Shown: positions 17,939-27,327 of the stretch, piece by piece
How the letters are laid out: the number at the start of each line of letters is the position of its first letter
How positions within the stretch are numbered: position 1 is the first letter of the stretch
Source of the DNA: Psychrosphaera aestuarii
GTDB lineage: Bacteria > Pseudomonadota > Gammaproteobacteria > Enterobacterales > Alteromonadaceae
NCBI RefSeq assembly: GCF_017948405.1
Contig: NZ_CP072844.1
Coordinates: 2,985,779 to 3,049,778, forward strand
Reading direction: 5' to 3'
Length of the DNA: 64,000 bases
The notes under the pieces: model-generated
Seen by the model: the letters and a program-made list of their open reading frames with translations, nothing else
Databases searched by the model: none
Told to the model about the DNA's origin: nothing
Program-made: the position numbers and the translations under genes

Positions 17939-19318
17939 TTAAAGCTTTGCAATCAACTTAAACAACTTTTGTTTTAATTTAGTATATGGTGCATAACGTA
18001 TCGGTGCATCCGCCCAAAAACTTCTGTGCATAATCGGCTTTAAGTGACTAAAGGTGTCGAAACCCCATTGACCGTGGTAGCTGCCCATACCTGAGTGTCC
18101 TACCCCACCAAATGGTAAATTGTGATTAACCATAAATATTACGGCATCGTTGATACACAAAGTACCAGAACTCGTTCGTTGGGTGACCAGCTTGATATTT
18201 TTATCATCGTTACTAAACATATACAGTGCGAGAGGTTTTTCTCGCTCATTAATAAAATCAATTGCTTCAGTAACAGAGTCCACTTCAATAATTGGCAGTA
18301 CTGGTCCAAAAATTTCTTCTGTCATAACGCCACTTGATAAAGATGGATTAAGCAACAAAGTCGGCTCTATATACTTTTCATGTTCGTTAACGGTTCCACC
18401 TGCTATTACCGAGTCTTTTTGTGACGATATGTAATCAGAAATTCGGACAAAATGACGAGCGTTTATTATTCGGCCGTAGTCATCCGATTGTTGTGCATCT
18501 TTTCCATATTGTTTTTCTAATGCGTTTTTTAAGGCTTCAATAAACGGTACGGTTTGTGATCGATTAACCAACACATAATCGGGAGCGATACAGGTTTGAC
18601 CCGCATTTAAAAACTTGCCCCAAACTAGTCTATCTGCGGTCACTTTGAGATTGGTATTTTTGTCTATTATGCAAGGGCTTTTACCACCTAGCTCTAATGT
18701 AACTGGCGTTAAGTGTTCACTCGCAGCTCGCATGACAATCTTTCCAACATTTTCGCTGCCGGTATACATTATGTAGTCAAAACGTTGCTTTAATAGCGCA
18801 GTTGTTTCTTCAACACCACCTTCATAAACGACCACGGCATCTTGATCCATATATTTGGGTATGAGAGAGGCTAATAAAGCTGAAACCGATTCTGCTAATT
18901 CAGATGGCTTTAATACCACACAATTTCCTGCTGCAATGGCGGCAACCATAGGACTTAATACCAGCTGTAATGGGTAATTCCATGCGCCCATAATAAGTAC
19001 AGTACCGTATGGTTCAGGACGAATTGAACTACGGCCAGGCTGCGCGAGTATTGGCGTCCCGACGTGTCTAGGTTTACTCCATTTGGCAATATGTTTAACA
19101 GTTTGTTTTATGTCTTTTAAAACGTATTGGTATTCGGACACATAAGACTCAAATTTACACTTATTTAAGTCCGCTTTAAGCGCATCATAAATCGCATTTT
19201 CGTTCTCAAGTAACAAGCGCTTTAATGCTAACAGTTGAGACTTTCGCCACGACAAGGGTTTTGTTTTACCTTCGTTAAAGCTTGTTTTTAGCGTCTTTAA
19301 AAATTCCATGGTTTCCAC
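17939..19318 (-). CDS. Aldehyde dehydrogenase (class 3 / coniferyl-aldehyde type)
   Basis: 459 residues, NAD(P)-dependent aldehyde oxidation. The compact length and sequence fit the ALDH3-like group rather than 490-residue betaine or succinate semialdehyde enzymes. The active-site Glu lies in LELGGKSPCI (about 207-216) and catalytic Cys in NAGQTCIAPDY (about 240-250). An N-terminal LSWRKSQLLALKRLL helix is typical. The C-terminus is basic and hydrophobic and may touch the membrane. It starts 4 bp after mutM on the same strand. Substrate unknown; fatty or aromatic aldehydes are possible. Confidence 0.92.
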   Translation of the reverse strand: METMEFLKTLKTSFNEGKTKPLSWRKSQLLALKRLLLENENAIYDALKADLNKCKFESYVSEYQYVLKDIKQTVKHIAKWSKPRHVGTPILAQPGRSSIRPEPYGTVLIMGAWNYPLQLVLSPMVAAIAAGNCVVLKPSELAESVSALLASLIPKYMDQDAVVVYEGGVEETTALLKQRFDYIMYTGSENVGKIVMRAASEHLTPVTLELGGKSPCIIDKNTNLKVTADRLVWGKFLNAGQTCIAPDYVLVNRSQTVPFIEALKNALEKQYGKDAQQSDDYGRIINARHFVRISDYISSQKDSVIAGGTVNEHEKYIEPTLLLNPSLSSGVMTEEIFGPVLPIIEVDSVTEAIDFINEREKPLALYMFSNDDKNIKLVTQRTSSGTLCINDAVIFMVNHNLPFGGVGHSGMGSYHGQWGFDTFSHLKPIMHRSFWADAPIRYAPYTKLKQKLFKLIAKL

Positions 19319-19322
19319 TTTT

Positions 19323-20132
19323 TTATCGTTGGCAATGGCGGCAAAATACCGTACTTCGCTGCCCTATTTTTACTTCATTTAACTGTTTTCCGCACTTAAT
19401 ACAATCTTGTCCACCGCGGCCGTAAACCAGCAACTCTTGTGCAAAGTAGCCTGGTTTGCCGTCAGTTTGAATAAAGTCTTTTAGTGTTGTGCCGCCCTGC
19501 TGAATAGCATTTTTTAGTGTTTCTTTAATATGTCCGGTTAGTACTTGATAACTCTTTTTTGATACTTTTCCTGCGGCTTTGGTTGGGTTTATACCGGCTT
19601 TAAATAAACTTTCATTCGCATAAATATTACCTACGCCCACCACAACATGATTGTCCATAATAAAGTTTTTTACTGCGACTTGTTTATTTCGTGACTTTTT
19701 AAAAAGTAATTCATCATCAAACGCATCTGTTAGTGGTTCAGGCCCTAATTTCGATAGTAACTCATGTTGTTCATTCACTTCTTGCCATAAACAAGCACCA
19801 AAACGACGAGCATCGTTTAACCTTAATACTTTACCATTTTCAAATTCAATATCGATATGATCATGTTTTAACAGAGCAACCGATTTATCAACGACACGTA
19901 AATTACCCGACATACCTAGATGTAAGATAATCGAGCCCACTTTGGTGTGTAATAAAAGATATTTAGCGCGTCGCTCAATTAAATCTACTGTTTGCCCTTC
20001 TGCAAACATTACCTCTTTTGGCACGGGCCAACGTAGATTGGGATTGCGAACATGAATTTTAGTAACTTGCTTGCCTTCGATATGAGGTGTAATTCCTAGT
20101 CGGCTAACTTCTACTTCAGGTAATTCAGGCAT
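19323..20132 (-). CDS. mutM: Formamidopyrimidine-DNA glycosylase
   Basis: 269 residues. MutM removes 8-oxoguanine and ring-opened purines and cuts the strand by beta,delta-elimination. The catalytic Pro2-Glu3 are in [11 protein letters not shown], the helix-two-turn-helix region holds [12 protein letters not shown] (about 167-178), and the C-terminal zinc finger has four cysteines in CIKCG and CRHC. Start overlaps by 8 bp the end of the upstream unknown gene, and the aldehyde dehydrogenase follows, suggesting a three-gene transcript. Confidence 0.97.
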   Translation of the reverse strand: MPELPEVEVSRLGITPHIEGKQVTKIHVRNPNLRWPVPKEVMFAEGQTVDLIERRAKYLLLHTKVGSIILHLGMSGNLRVVDKSVALLKHDHIDIEFENGKVLRLNDARRFGACLWQEVNEQHELLSKLGPEPLTDAFDDELLFKKSRNKQVAVKNFIMDNHVVVGVGNIYANESLFKAGINPTKAAGKVSKKSYQVLTGHIKETLKNAIQQGGTTLKDFIQTDGKPGYFAQELLVYGRGGQDCIKCGKQLNEVKIGQRSTVFCRHCQR

Positions 20133-20622
20133 CGACTATTTCTCTTGGTATAAATTGATAAAGTTGTGAGTATTTCAAGGCAAACCAAACATCTTTGGTT
20201 TTATCATGGATGTATACGGACTGTTCTTGATGATCGATGACAAATTCATAAATTTGTCCTTCACTTTTTCCAGATAACCATACCACGACAGGAATTGAGA
20301 TAGCACTATCTAAAACCATAGGAGACCGTTCTATTTGCTCTAACGGTTGTTTTGACCAGGTTTCAATAAATTCTTTTGGTTGCGTTATATTCGCAGTGGG
20401 TATTTTACTCAACACGCGCCACGTTGCACCTAACCTTTGAATTTCAATTCCGCTAAAGTCGATAGCTTGGATTAACTGGCTTGACTCCACTAAAGGCTGA
20501 ATTGATGTCTTTACAGAATTAGAAGCAAACATATTACTTGTGTAGTTAAATAATAAAATCATAAACATACAAGAGAATATGAGAACGTTGTTCCATCCTT
20601 TTTTTGACAATCTTATAGCCAT
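20125..20622 (-). CDS. Hypothetical membrane-anchored protein upstream of mutM
   Basis: 165 residues from the ATG at 20622, preceded by GGGAGG; an upstream TTG at 20640 lies before that site and is less likely. A hydrophobic segment (about 13-30) serves as signal anchor and the rest is probably periplasmic. No family recognised. The stop overlaps the mutM start by 8 bp, so translation is probably coupled. A role in DNA repair does not follow from that. Confidence 0.7.
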   Translation of the reverse strand: MAIRLSKKGWNNVLIFSCMFMILLFNYTSNMFASNSVKTSIQPLVESSQLIQAIDFSGIEIQRLGATWRVLSKIPTANITQPKEFIETWSKQPLEQIERSPMVLDSAISIPVVVWLSGKSEGQIYEFVIDHQEQSVYIHDKTKDVWFALKYSQLYQFIPREIVDA

Positions 20623-20972
20623 ATAACTTGTGCCTCCCAACCATTTTCACTATACGTTATAACTATCAACTACTATGGCAAAAGTAGATTGTAGGATCTA
20701 CATAGAAATATGTAGGACTATCTATCGATTCAATTGATTGATAACGCAAAACGTATCCACTTACAGTATCGTTTAATTCAATAATGCGTTCAATAAAAAT
20801 AGTCAGCGTGCCGCCCATTCATTTTTCCCATTAAAGTTAGGAAAAGTGCATATTAAGTAATGAGTTATGACTTTGAACATGGCGAACGCTAAGTGCGGCT
20901 GACAAACGCTAAGTGCGGGTGATAAATGCTAAATAACAAAGATAAATGGTAAGCACCAAAAGTAAATGGCAT
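20623..20972. other. Gene-free interval holding a 20-bp repeat
   Basis: About 420 bp without a credible gene between the unknown gene (start 20622) and rpmG (end 21041). It holds the presumed promoter of the former, the repeat described separately (20884-20970) and the rpmG terminator at its far end. No tRNA or riboswitch fold was recognised. Confidence 0.6.
20884..20970. repeat. Degenerate tandem repeat with exact 20-bp period
   Basis: Units begin at 20884, 20904, 20924, 20944 and 20964 with no slippage. The head AAAYGSTAAG is kept best (GAACGCTAAG, AAACGCTAAG, AAATGCTAAA, AAATGGTAAG, AAATGGC) and the first two copies also share TGCGG(C/G)TGA. It lies immediately beyond the rpmG terminator. 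Confidence 0.75.
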
Positions 20973-21002
20973 AAAAAAACCCAGCGCCTGGCTGGGTTTT
21001 TA
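20973..21002 (-). terminator. Intrinsic terminator of rpmB-rpmG
   Basis: AAAACCCAGC pairs perfectly with GCTGGGTTTT around a 5-base loop. On the minus strand a run of seven T follows, about 40 bp after the rpmG stop. Confidence 0.9.
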
Positions 21003-21040
21003 TAACTTTTGCAAAAGTTTCAATAGAATCAGTTTGAAGC

Positions 21041-21196
21041 TTACTTAATTTTAGCTTCTTTGAAGATCACGTGCTTACGGATCTTTGGATCAAATTTTTT
21101 GATTTCCATCTTTTCAGGCATTAACTTCTTATTTTTATCAGTTGTATAAAAATAACCAGTTCCAGCCGTTGAAACTAAACGAATTTTATCACGCAT
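21041..21196 (-). CDS. rpmG: 50S ribosomal protein L33
   Basis: 51 residues, the normal length: begins [19 protein letters not shown] and ends in [10 protein letters not shown]. The segment [14 protein letters not shown] is the conserved C-terminal half of L33. This is a zinc-independent form, since the paired CxxC motifs are absent. It follows rpmB by 11 bp in the usual order and is closed by a strong terminator. Confidence 0.96.
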   Translation of the reverse strand: MRDKIRLVSTAGTGYFYTTDKNKKLMPEKMEIKKFDPKIRKHVIFKEAKIK

Positions 21197-21207
21197 GATT
21201 TAGTTCC

Positions 21208-21444
21208 TTAAACCTTTTGACCAGCTGCACGCATATCTGCAAGCACTGAATCAATACCATTTTTATCGATGATACGCATACCTTTAGTAGATAAACGTAA
21301 TTTAACGAAACGCTTCTCGCTTTCAACCCAAAAACGGTGAGTTTGTAGGTTAGGCAAGAAACGACGTCGTGTAGCATTGCGAGCGTGTGAACGGTTGTTA
21401 CCAACTGTTGGACGCTTGCCAGTTACTTGGCACACTTTTGACAT
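21208..21444 (-). CDS. rpmB: 50S ribosomal protein L28
   Basis: 78 residues. [21 protein letters not shown] and the [15 protein letters not shown] stretch are diagnostic for L28. A single N-terminal Cys remains but not the four-Cys zinc form. First gene of the rpmB-rpmG transcript, driven by the well-formed promoter about 90 bp upstream. Confidence 0.97.
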   Translation of the reverse strand: MSKVCQVTGKRPTVGNNRSHARNATRRRFLPNLQTHRFWVESEKRFVKLRLSTKGMRIIDKNGIDSVLADMRAAGQKV

Positions 21445-21506
21445 GTCAATTTACTCCAAAACTTAAATTCTGACGCCAATCTAATTAACCCTTACGGCTA
21501 ATTATT

Positions 21507-21516
21507 TGCCCGGGCA
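21507..21516. promoter_or_regulatory. Palindrome in the rpmB leader
   Basis: TGCCCGGGCA is a perfect 10-bp palindrome lying just downstream of the predicted rpmB transcription start, within the leader RNA. Its role is unknown. Confidence 0.4.
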
Positions 21517-21531
21517 TTTGAAAGGGCGCAA

Positions 21532-21560
21532 TTTATACAGAATTTGAGCATAAAGATCAA
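21532..21560 (-). promoter_or_regulatory. Sigma70 promoter of rpmB-rpmG
   Basis: On the minus strand TTGATC (21560-21555), a 17-base spacer and TATAAA (21537-21532) form a near-consensus promoter; the start would fall near 21525, giving a leader of about 80 bases. Confidence 0.75.
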
Positions 21561-21770
21561 GATAATTCGTGTGAATGCCACGAAAAACCCTTAGTTGAAC
21601 TTTTTACAATCAAATACTGATAGATTAAACGTCAATATGACTATAATTTAGTGGCGCGTATTCTACGTTCTTTTGAGGCCGAGTACAAAGAAAAGATCGT
21701 AATTATTCACTTCCCTTTTTAAATCAAGGGCGCACTATTTATTATCATTACTGGCAAAAAATATAATTGC
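21561..21770. other. Remainder of the rpmB to glycosyltransferase interval
   Basis: The gap between rpmB and the GT25 gene is 326 bp. Beyond the rpmB promoter and leader palindrome I see only AT-rich sequence and a weak inverted repeat near 21712-21731 that could end the GT25 transcript. No gene is supported. Confidence 0.5.
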
Positions 21771-22532
21771 CTAGTGGCTCCGTAATTGCTGTTGCAATTT
21801 TTTCACTTGCTCTTTTACCGCTTTACTATTCAACCAATGTTGACTAATTTGTTGAAACAGTCGTTTTACTGGTTTTTTGTCTTTTTTATGCGACTTTGTT
21901 TCAATAGTACTTTCATATCTCATATCTTGAGAAACCGGATATGGCATTAACGATAACACCTCTACACCGCGTTCCCAAAAGTGCTGTATGTCAGTGTCGC
22001 ATGGACGGCCAAAAGGCGTCGTCGATGCTAATAACTGTCTTGCGGCCTCTTTTGTAATTGCTGTAGCTGCGCCGCCACTCATTGGTTTTTTATGCACCAC
22101 AATGTCAAAATGATCATTGATCTTATGCTTAAACTCCACCGGTCGCTCTCTATTTGCATAAGCTGCTAATTTTATAACATCCCAATCAAATTCTAGGCCT
22201 TTTATAGTTTCAACGGCTTTGTTTAAGTCACCCGGTAAGATAAAGTCATCTTCTAGCACGACGCCAAATGCTTCATCCCCGTCTGCTATTTTTTGCCAGG
22301 CTTTTCTATGACTCATGTAACAGCCAATTTGTGCAGGCGACAAGGGGTAATAATACTGTTTTTCATTTAATTTATGACTGTAGTTTTTATCACGTTCTTC
22401 TTCGCTTAAAGCTACACCTAATACCGCTGGAATACGTTCAAAAGTAATTCCTTGCTCCATTAGTCGTTCTGTACTTTGCTTTAAACGCAGATCGCTGCCG
22501 TCTAAATTAATTAAATAAAAAGTCGTGGTCAT
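21771..22532 (-). CDS. Glycosyltransferase family 25 protein (LPS/surface glycan)
   Basis: 253 residues with a single GT25 domain. The start FYLINLDGSDLRL, the IGCYMSHRKAW stretch (about 86-96) and the acidic VLEDDF motif (about 110-115) are hallmarks of the family, which includes LPS galactosyltransferases. The C-terminal tail is basic and Gln-rich. It diverges from a GT4 gene that is followed by a second GT25 gene similar in layout. Sugar donor and acceptor are unknown; a cytoplasmic-face role in LPS or capsule assembly is inferred from family. Confidence 0.9.
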   Translation of the reverse strand: MTTTFYLINLDGSDLRLKQSTERLMEQGITFERIPAVLGVALSEEERDKNYSHKLNEKQYYYPLSPAQIGCYMSHRKAWQKIADGDEAFGVVLEDDFILPGDLNKAVETIKGLEFDWDVIKLAAYANRERPVEFKHKINDHFDIVVHKKPMSGGAATAITKEAARQLLASTTPFGRPCDTDIQHFWERGVEVLSLMPYPVSQDMRYESTIETKSHKKDKKPVKRLFQQISQHWLNSKAVKEQVKKLQQQLRSH

Positions 22533-22694
22533 AAGTTGAGCCTTGTATAAATTCTAGGGCGATTATACGTACTAAACAGAATGAACTCTAGCACGTAAAA
22601 CAGCCTACGTTAGACTTAGTGAGGATAAAAGCCTATTATTCCGCTACTAACTCGACATACCTATAACACTTTAATTTTTTATAAGAAAGGATGC

Positions 22695-23789
22695 ATGGAT
22701 TCCAAAAACATAGCGATATTTATTGATAGTTTAGGTGGCGGTGGTGCAGAACGCATAATGCTCGATTTAGCCGAACAAATGGTCGGTCTAACGCACAATG
22801 TACATTTTTTTATTCTTGAGACGGTTCTTGATTATACTATTCCGGCCGGAGTGGTCGTTCATCATTTTGATACGAAACAAAAACGCGCTAAATTAACTAA
22901 TGCTTTTAATATCGGTAAATCCGCAAAACAACTTGCTCGGCAAGTTGCTATGGTTGAGAGTGAGATAGGACTGTTTGATCTTCACTTGGTTAATTTAGAC
23001 TCAAGCAATCTTTTATTAAGTCGTTGTAACTTTAAAAACACGTATCACGTAGTACATAACTCGCTTCATCAAGAAATTCAGCGCGCTGGTCGAATTAACC
23101 CAATTAGATATTGGCGTACACTTCGCGAAAAAAGAGCACTTGATAATAAGCATTTAATTTGTGTTTCCGAAGGTGTCGCCAATGAAATACGTCACAGTAA
23201 ATGGATATCACCCAAAAGCATTCAAACAATCTACAACCCCTGCGATATTGAAAAAATTAAAACCTTATCCCAAGAGTCTAATGATGAAATTCCTAACGAG
23301 CCTTACCTTTTACACATTGGCAGAGTCGTAAAACAAAAACGCCATGACATTTTGTTTCAAGCCCTAAAGGACATACCTGATATTAAGCTGGTTGTACTGT
23401 GTAAAAATACTAAAAAAGTGATGAAACTTGCTAATAAAATGGGCGTTGCCGATAGAGTTATTGCGCCATCATTTCAGAAAAACCCATATAATTGGATGAA
23501 AAATGCCAAGTTAATGTTATTCAGCTCTGAATTTGAAGGGCTAGGCATGGTTTTAATTGAATCGCTAATTTGTGGCACTCCGGTAGTGAGCACAGACTGT
23601 GACTTTGGTCCGCGAGAAATTTTAACGGGCCCTTTAGATAATAATTTAGCCGAAGTTAACAATCCAAGTGATTTAGCGACAAAAGCTCGTCAAGCGCTGT
23701 CGCAAGACTATGAATTAAATAATTTAGAAATAATTAATAAAGTTGGGATAAACAAAATTACGCAACAATACTTAAAATTAATAGAATAA
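22695..23789 (+). CDS. Glycosyltransferase family 4 protein
   Basis: 364 residues, GT-B fold. The N-terminal SLGGGGAERIMLDLAE motif (about 11-26) and the C-terminal half with HIGRVVKQKRHDIL, SSEFEGLGMVLIES (E-x7-E region about 276-289) and GTPVVSTDC are typical of GT4 enzymes using nucleotide sugars. No signal peptide, so it acts at the cytoplasmic face. The second GT25 gene follows 74 bp later. Likely works with its neighbours on the same surface glycan. Confidence 0.92.
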   Translation: MDSKNIAIFIDSLGGGGAERIMLDLAEQMVGLTHNVHFFILETVLDYTIPAGVVVHHFDTKQKRAKLTNAFNIGKSAKQLARQVAMVESEIGLFDLHLVNLDSSNLLLSRCNFKNTYHVVHNSLHQEIQRAGRINPIRYWRTLREKRALDNKHLICVSEGVANEIRHSKWISPKSIQTIYNPCDIEKIKTLSQESNDEIPNEPYLLHIGRVVKQKRHDILFQALKDIPDIKLVVLCKNTKKVMKLANKMGVADRVIAPSFQKNPYNWMKNAKLMLFSSEFEGLGMVLIESLICGTPVVSTDCDFGPREILTGPLDNNLAEVNNPSDLATKARQALSQDYELNNLEIINKVGINKITQQYLKLIE

Positions 23790-23863
23790 TTTTTTTGCTT
23801 GTATTCTTAGTGCTAATATACCTTTGGATAAGATCAGTTTGAGTCGTTTAAGCCGGAGTTAAA

Positions 23864-24628
23864 ATGAATAATCGTGGTATTCCAATTTTTTTAATCAACA
23901 TGGAACAGAGTAGTGAACGTTTGAAAGACGTTAAAGAACAACTCGATGCCCTTGATCTTTCTTTTCAACGCATTGATGCCACCGTTGGCTCTCAATTATC
24001 GACAACAGAAATAGCCTCGGTTTACGATGCCCAAACGAATAAGAAATTACATCACAGAAACCTTACTGTGGGTGAAATCGGTTGTTATGTTAGCCATAGA
24101 AAAGCCTGGCAAGCATTAATAGACAGTAATGCTAAGTTTGGCTTAATTTTAGAAGACGATATATCCATAAATAATAATCTACCTAACTGTTTACAATTAA
24201 TAAGTCGGTCATCTGGATGGGACATTTTGAAAATATCAGACACTGAAAATGTAACGCCAGCTCAAACAAAAAAAGTAAATGATGAATTTAATGTTGTCAG
24301 TTATAAAAAAGTTCCTAACCGCACCATGGCCTATTTATTAACAGCCGAGGCCGCATCAAAGTTATTATCTTTAAAGCGTTTTTACCGTCCAGTTGATGTT
24401 GACGTACAGTGTTACGACGATTTTAATTTAACTGTTTGTGGTCTACGCCCCAATGCCGTCGAAATGAGCCTAGAATTTGGACTACCTGAAAAAAGTGACA
24501 TAGCTCAAACAAACAAAGGTCGTCATAGTAGCCGCTCGACATTTCTGCGAAACTTAAAGTATCGCTGGGCTATGCATCGACGTCGCCAACATATTTCTTA
24601 TGACGTAAATGACTTTAACTTCAAATGA
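23864..24628 (+). CDS. Glycosyltransferase family 25 protein (second copy)
   Basis: 254 residues. FLINMEQSSERLKDV, IGCYVSHRKAW and LILEDDISI correspond motif by motif to the GT25 protein encoded at 21771-22532; overall it has clearly diverged, so this is an old duplication or separate acquisition. AGGAG-like GGAG lies before the ATG. The C-terminus is Arg/His-rich. Donor and acceptor unknown. Confidence 0.9.
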   Translation: MNNRGIPIFLINMEQSSERLKDVKEQLDALDLSFQRIDATVGSQLSTTEIASVYDAQTNKKLHHRNLTVGEIGCYVSHRKAWQALIDSNAKFGLILEDDISINNNLPNCLQLISRSSGWDILKISDTENVTPAQTKKVNDEFNVVSYKKVPNRTMAYLLTAEAASKLLSLKRFYRPVDVDVQCYDDFNLTVCGLRPNAVEMSLEFGLPEKSDIAQTNKGRHSSRSTFLRNLKYRWAMHRRRQHISYDVNDFNFK

Positions 24629-24653
24629 ACGCTTGAGTAGTAATGGGAGTGCT

Positions 24654-25328
24654 TTATATTAAGCCTCGCTCCGCAAAGCTCACGACCTCTTCATTACCAA
24701 TAACAAAATGGTCTAAAGTTCTGACATCTATTAATAAGAGTGCGTCTTTTAGGCGTTCCGTCAGTCTAATATCAGACTGGCTCGGCTCACTAATACCTGA
24801 TGGGTGATTATGAGCAAAAATAACAGCGGCGGTATTTTGTTTGATCACTGAGTCAACAACGACCCTTGGATAAACGGCCGCTGAGTCTATGGTTCCCTTA
24901 AATAGTACTTCACTTTTGATAACCCTATGCTGATTGTCTAAATGCACGATGACAAATTGCTCATAAGGCTCGTCTCGCAATAATCGATGCAAATAAATAC
25001 GTACCGCCTGCGGTGAGTCTAGCAAGGTATCGCGTTTCATAACTTCACTAAAATATCGATTAGACAACTCCAAAACGGCCTGCAGTTGCACATATTTCGC
25101 ATGCCCCATGCCTTTTATTGCAGTAAATTCGTCGACACTGGCACTTAACAACCCATTGAGCGATCCAAACTTATTGAGCGTATAATTTGCCAAACTAACG
25201 GCATCCATTCCTGAGATGCCCGTTCTAAAAAATATTGCCAATAACTCAGCGTCTGATAATGAAGTCGCTCCAGACTTGAGTAATTTTTCTCGCGGACGGT
25301 CAGATAGTCGCCACTGTTGAATAGACAT
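24654..25328 (-). CDS. radC: RadC family (JAB/MPN domain) protein
   Basis: 224 residues. An N-terminal helix-hairpin-helix region (about 10-75, with GMGHAKYVQLQA) precedes the JAMM metalloprotease-like domain with HNHPSGISEPSQSD (H-x-H-P-S-G...S-x2-D, about 172-185). Despite the name, a role in repair is not established. It is divergent from coaBC, the usual chromosomal location in gammaproteobacteria, which argues against it being a mobile-element radC. Confidence 0.95.
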   Translation of the reverse strand: MSIQQWRLSDRPREKLLKSGATSLSDAELLAIFFRTGISGMDAVSLANYTLNKFGSLNGLLSASVDEFTAIKGMGHAKYVQLQAVLELSNRYFSEVMKRDTLLDSPQAVRIYLHRLLRDEPYEQFVIVHLDNQHRVIKSEVLFKGTIDSAAVYPRVVVDSVIKQNTAAVIFAHNHPSGISEPSQSDIRLTERLKDALLLIDVRTLDHFVIGNEEVVSFAERGLI

Positions 25329-25455
25329 TTTGCCTCCTTGCTATTGAAGTGAGTTTTTTATGGTGAAATTGTTTTAAAACCGATAAAGTAAGCACCTAAT
25401 TTGAATATAAAATATAGCCTGCTTTAGGTTAACAACCACTCAAAGCGACCGATAT

Positions 25456-26664
25456 ATGTCAGAACTGAACCTAAAACGCATTTTATTGATCATCAGTGGC
25501 GGTATTGCTGCCTACAAAATGCCGGAATATATTCGCCGTATAAAAGAGCGTGGAGCAGAAGTAAAAGTTGTTCTAACCTCTGGTGGAAAGGCTTTTATTA
25601 CTCCTCTTACATTGCAAGCCGTTAGTGGTGAGCCTGTTGCAGAAGACTTACTCGATCCAAATGCTGAAGCGGCCATGGGCCATATTGAATTTGCTAAATG
25701 GGCTGACTTGGTAGTGGTTGCTCCAGCTTCTGCTGATATGTTGGCCACTATGAGAGCTGGTTTAGCCCACAACTTGGCCAGCACGCTACTATTAGCAACC
25801 CCTGCCCCTGTTGTCGTTTGCCCTGCAATGAATCAACAAATGTACGCCCACCCTGCAACTAAAGAAAACCTTAACGTGTTAAAAGCGCGTGGTGTAGACG
25901 TTTGGGGGCCGGCTATTGGTGAACAAGCATGTGGCGATGTTGGGGCTGGTCGTATGATTGAGCCTAGCGAAATGGTCGAAAGAACGGTTTCTGCATTTAA
26001 AGCTAACAACAAGTTGTTAGCTGGTAAAACATTAACGATTACTGCAGGCCCGACTCGTGAGGCCATTGATCCTGTTCGATACATTTCAAATCACTCAAGT
26101 GGCAAAATGGGCTTTGCTATCGCGCAAGCTGCAGCAGAACTAGGTGCGAAAGTAAATTTAATCGCAGGACCCGTATCCTTAAGTACCCCAACGGGCGCGA
26201 ACAGAGTCGACGTAAAAAGCGCACAAGAAATGCACAGTGCGGCACTGGAGCTTGCTCAGCAATCTGATATTTTTATTGCTTGTGCCGCGGTTGCTGATTA
26301 TCGCCCCGAGGTTTGTGCGCAACAAAAAATCAAAAAAAATGATGATGATATGACAATCACTATGGTTAAAAATCCAGATATTGTCGCAGATGTTGCATCA
26401 TTAACTAAAAAAAGACCTTTTGTAATTGGTTTTGCGGCCGAAACACAGGAAGTCGAAAAGTACGCATTAGGAAAGTTAACCAAAAAGAACTTGGACATGA
26501 TCTGTGCAAACGATGTATCCGTATCAAATCAAGGTTTCAATTCTGATGATAATGCGTTAAAAATATATTGGAATGGTGGAAGTAAGGACTTACCTCTCAA
26601 TTCTAAAAAACAGCTATCCTATGACTTGTTAGATGTTGTTATACAGCAATTAAATAAAGTTTAA
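25456..26664 (+). CDS. coaBC: Phosphopantothenoylcysteine decarboxylase/synthetase
   Basis: 402 residues. Bifunctional coenzyme A synthesis enzyme: the N-terminal flavoprotein CoaC (about 1-185) and C-terminal CoaB (about 190-402). The CoaC active His is in [13 protein letters not shown], with PAMNQQMY and the Cys of [13 protein letters not shown]; CoaB shows [21 protein letters not shown] and the KIKK motif. In Escherichia coli dut follows; here slmA starts only 33 bp later. Confidence 0.97.
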   Translation: MSELNLKRILLIISGGIAAYKMPEYIRRIKERGAEVKVVLTSGGKAFITPLTLQAVSGEPVAEDLLDPNAEAAMGHIEFAKWADLVVVAPASADMLATMRAGLAHNLASTLLLATPAPVVVCPAMNQQMYAHPATKENLNVLKARGVDVWGPAIGEQACGDVGAGRMIEPSEMVERTVSAFKANNKLLAGKTLTITAGPTREAIDPVRYISNHSSGKMGFAIAQAAAELGAKVNLIAGPVSLSTPTGANRVDVKSAQEMHSAALELAQQSDIFIACAAVADYRPEVCAQQKIKKNDDDMTITMVKNPDIVADVASLTKKRPFVIGFAAETQEVEKYALGKLTKKNLDMICANDVSVSNQGFNSDDNALKIYWNGGSKDLPLNSKKQLSYDLLDVVIQQLNKV

Positions 26665-26697
26665 TTATTCAATTATAAAAGAGCGCCGAGGGGAAGT

Positions 26698-27282
26698 ATG
26701 CCTGCAGCTAAAAAAGGTAACCGTAAAGAGCAAATTCTACAATGTCTTGCAGAAATGTTAGAAAGCCACGCGGGGCAAAGGATTACAACAGCAAAGTTAG
26801 CTGAAAAAGTCGGCGTGTCAGAAGCAGCTTTGTACCGACACTTTCCAAGCAAAGCTCGTATGTATGAAGGGTTAATTGAGTTTATCGAAAACACCCTTCT
26901 TAGCCGTATTAATGTCATCCTAGAAAAAGATAAAACGACTGAAGGTCGTATTCAAAATATCATGAAGCTAATTTTGGGCTTTGCAGAAATGAATCGCGGT
27001 ATTACTGCTATTTTGACTGGTGATGCATTGCTTGGCGAGCACGACCGACTAAGAGAGCGTGTTGTATCTCTATTCGAAAAATTAGAAACCCAATTTAAAC
27101 AAGTTCTAAGAGAACGAAAGTTACGCGAAGGTAAAAACTTTCCTATTGAAGAAGCTGCATTGGCAAATTTATTGCTTGCTTATACAGAAGGCAAAATGAA
27201 TCAATTTGTACGTTCAGGTTTTACTCGAAGCCCAATGGAAGGATTCGATACTCAATGGCAAGGCTTTAAGATGTTCTGGTAG
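26698..27282 (+). CDS. slmA: Nucleoid occlusion factor SlmA
   Basis: 194 residues, TetR-type. An N-terminal helix-turn-helix (about 25-55, with [23 protein letters not shown]) and a helical C-terminal dimer domain. SlmA binds chromosomal sites and stops FtsZ ring assembly over the nucleoid. The start [17 protein letters not shown] matches the family N-terminus; AGGGGAAGT lies just before the ATG. Position after coaBC supports the identity. Confidence 0.95.
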   Translation: MPAAKKGNRKEQILQCLAEMLESHAGQRITTAKLAEKVGVSEAALYRHFPSKARMYEGLIEFIENTLLSRINVILEKDKTTEGRIQNIMKLILGFAEMNRGITAILTGDALLGEHDRLRERVVSLFEKLETQFKQVLRERKLREGKNFPIEEAALANLLLAYTEGKMNQFVRSGFTRSPMEGFDTQWQGFKMFW

Positions 27283-27327
27283 GATCCCATCTCATAAGCA
27301 CACAATAAAAATAAAAATACGCTTATT

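Noticed and set aside
20884..20970. CRISPR-like array
   Set aside because: Units are contiguous with no spacers, only partly conserved, and there are no cas genes in the window.
24654..25328. Mobile-element-associated radC
   Set aside because: It has the full-length form with helix-hairpin-helix and lies next to coaBC, the normal chromosomal site.
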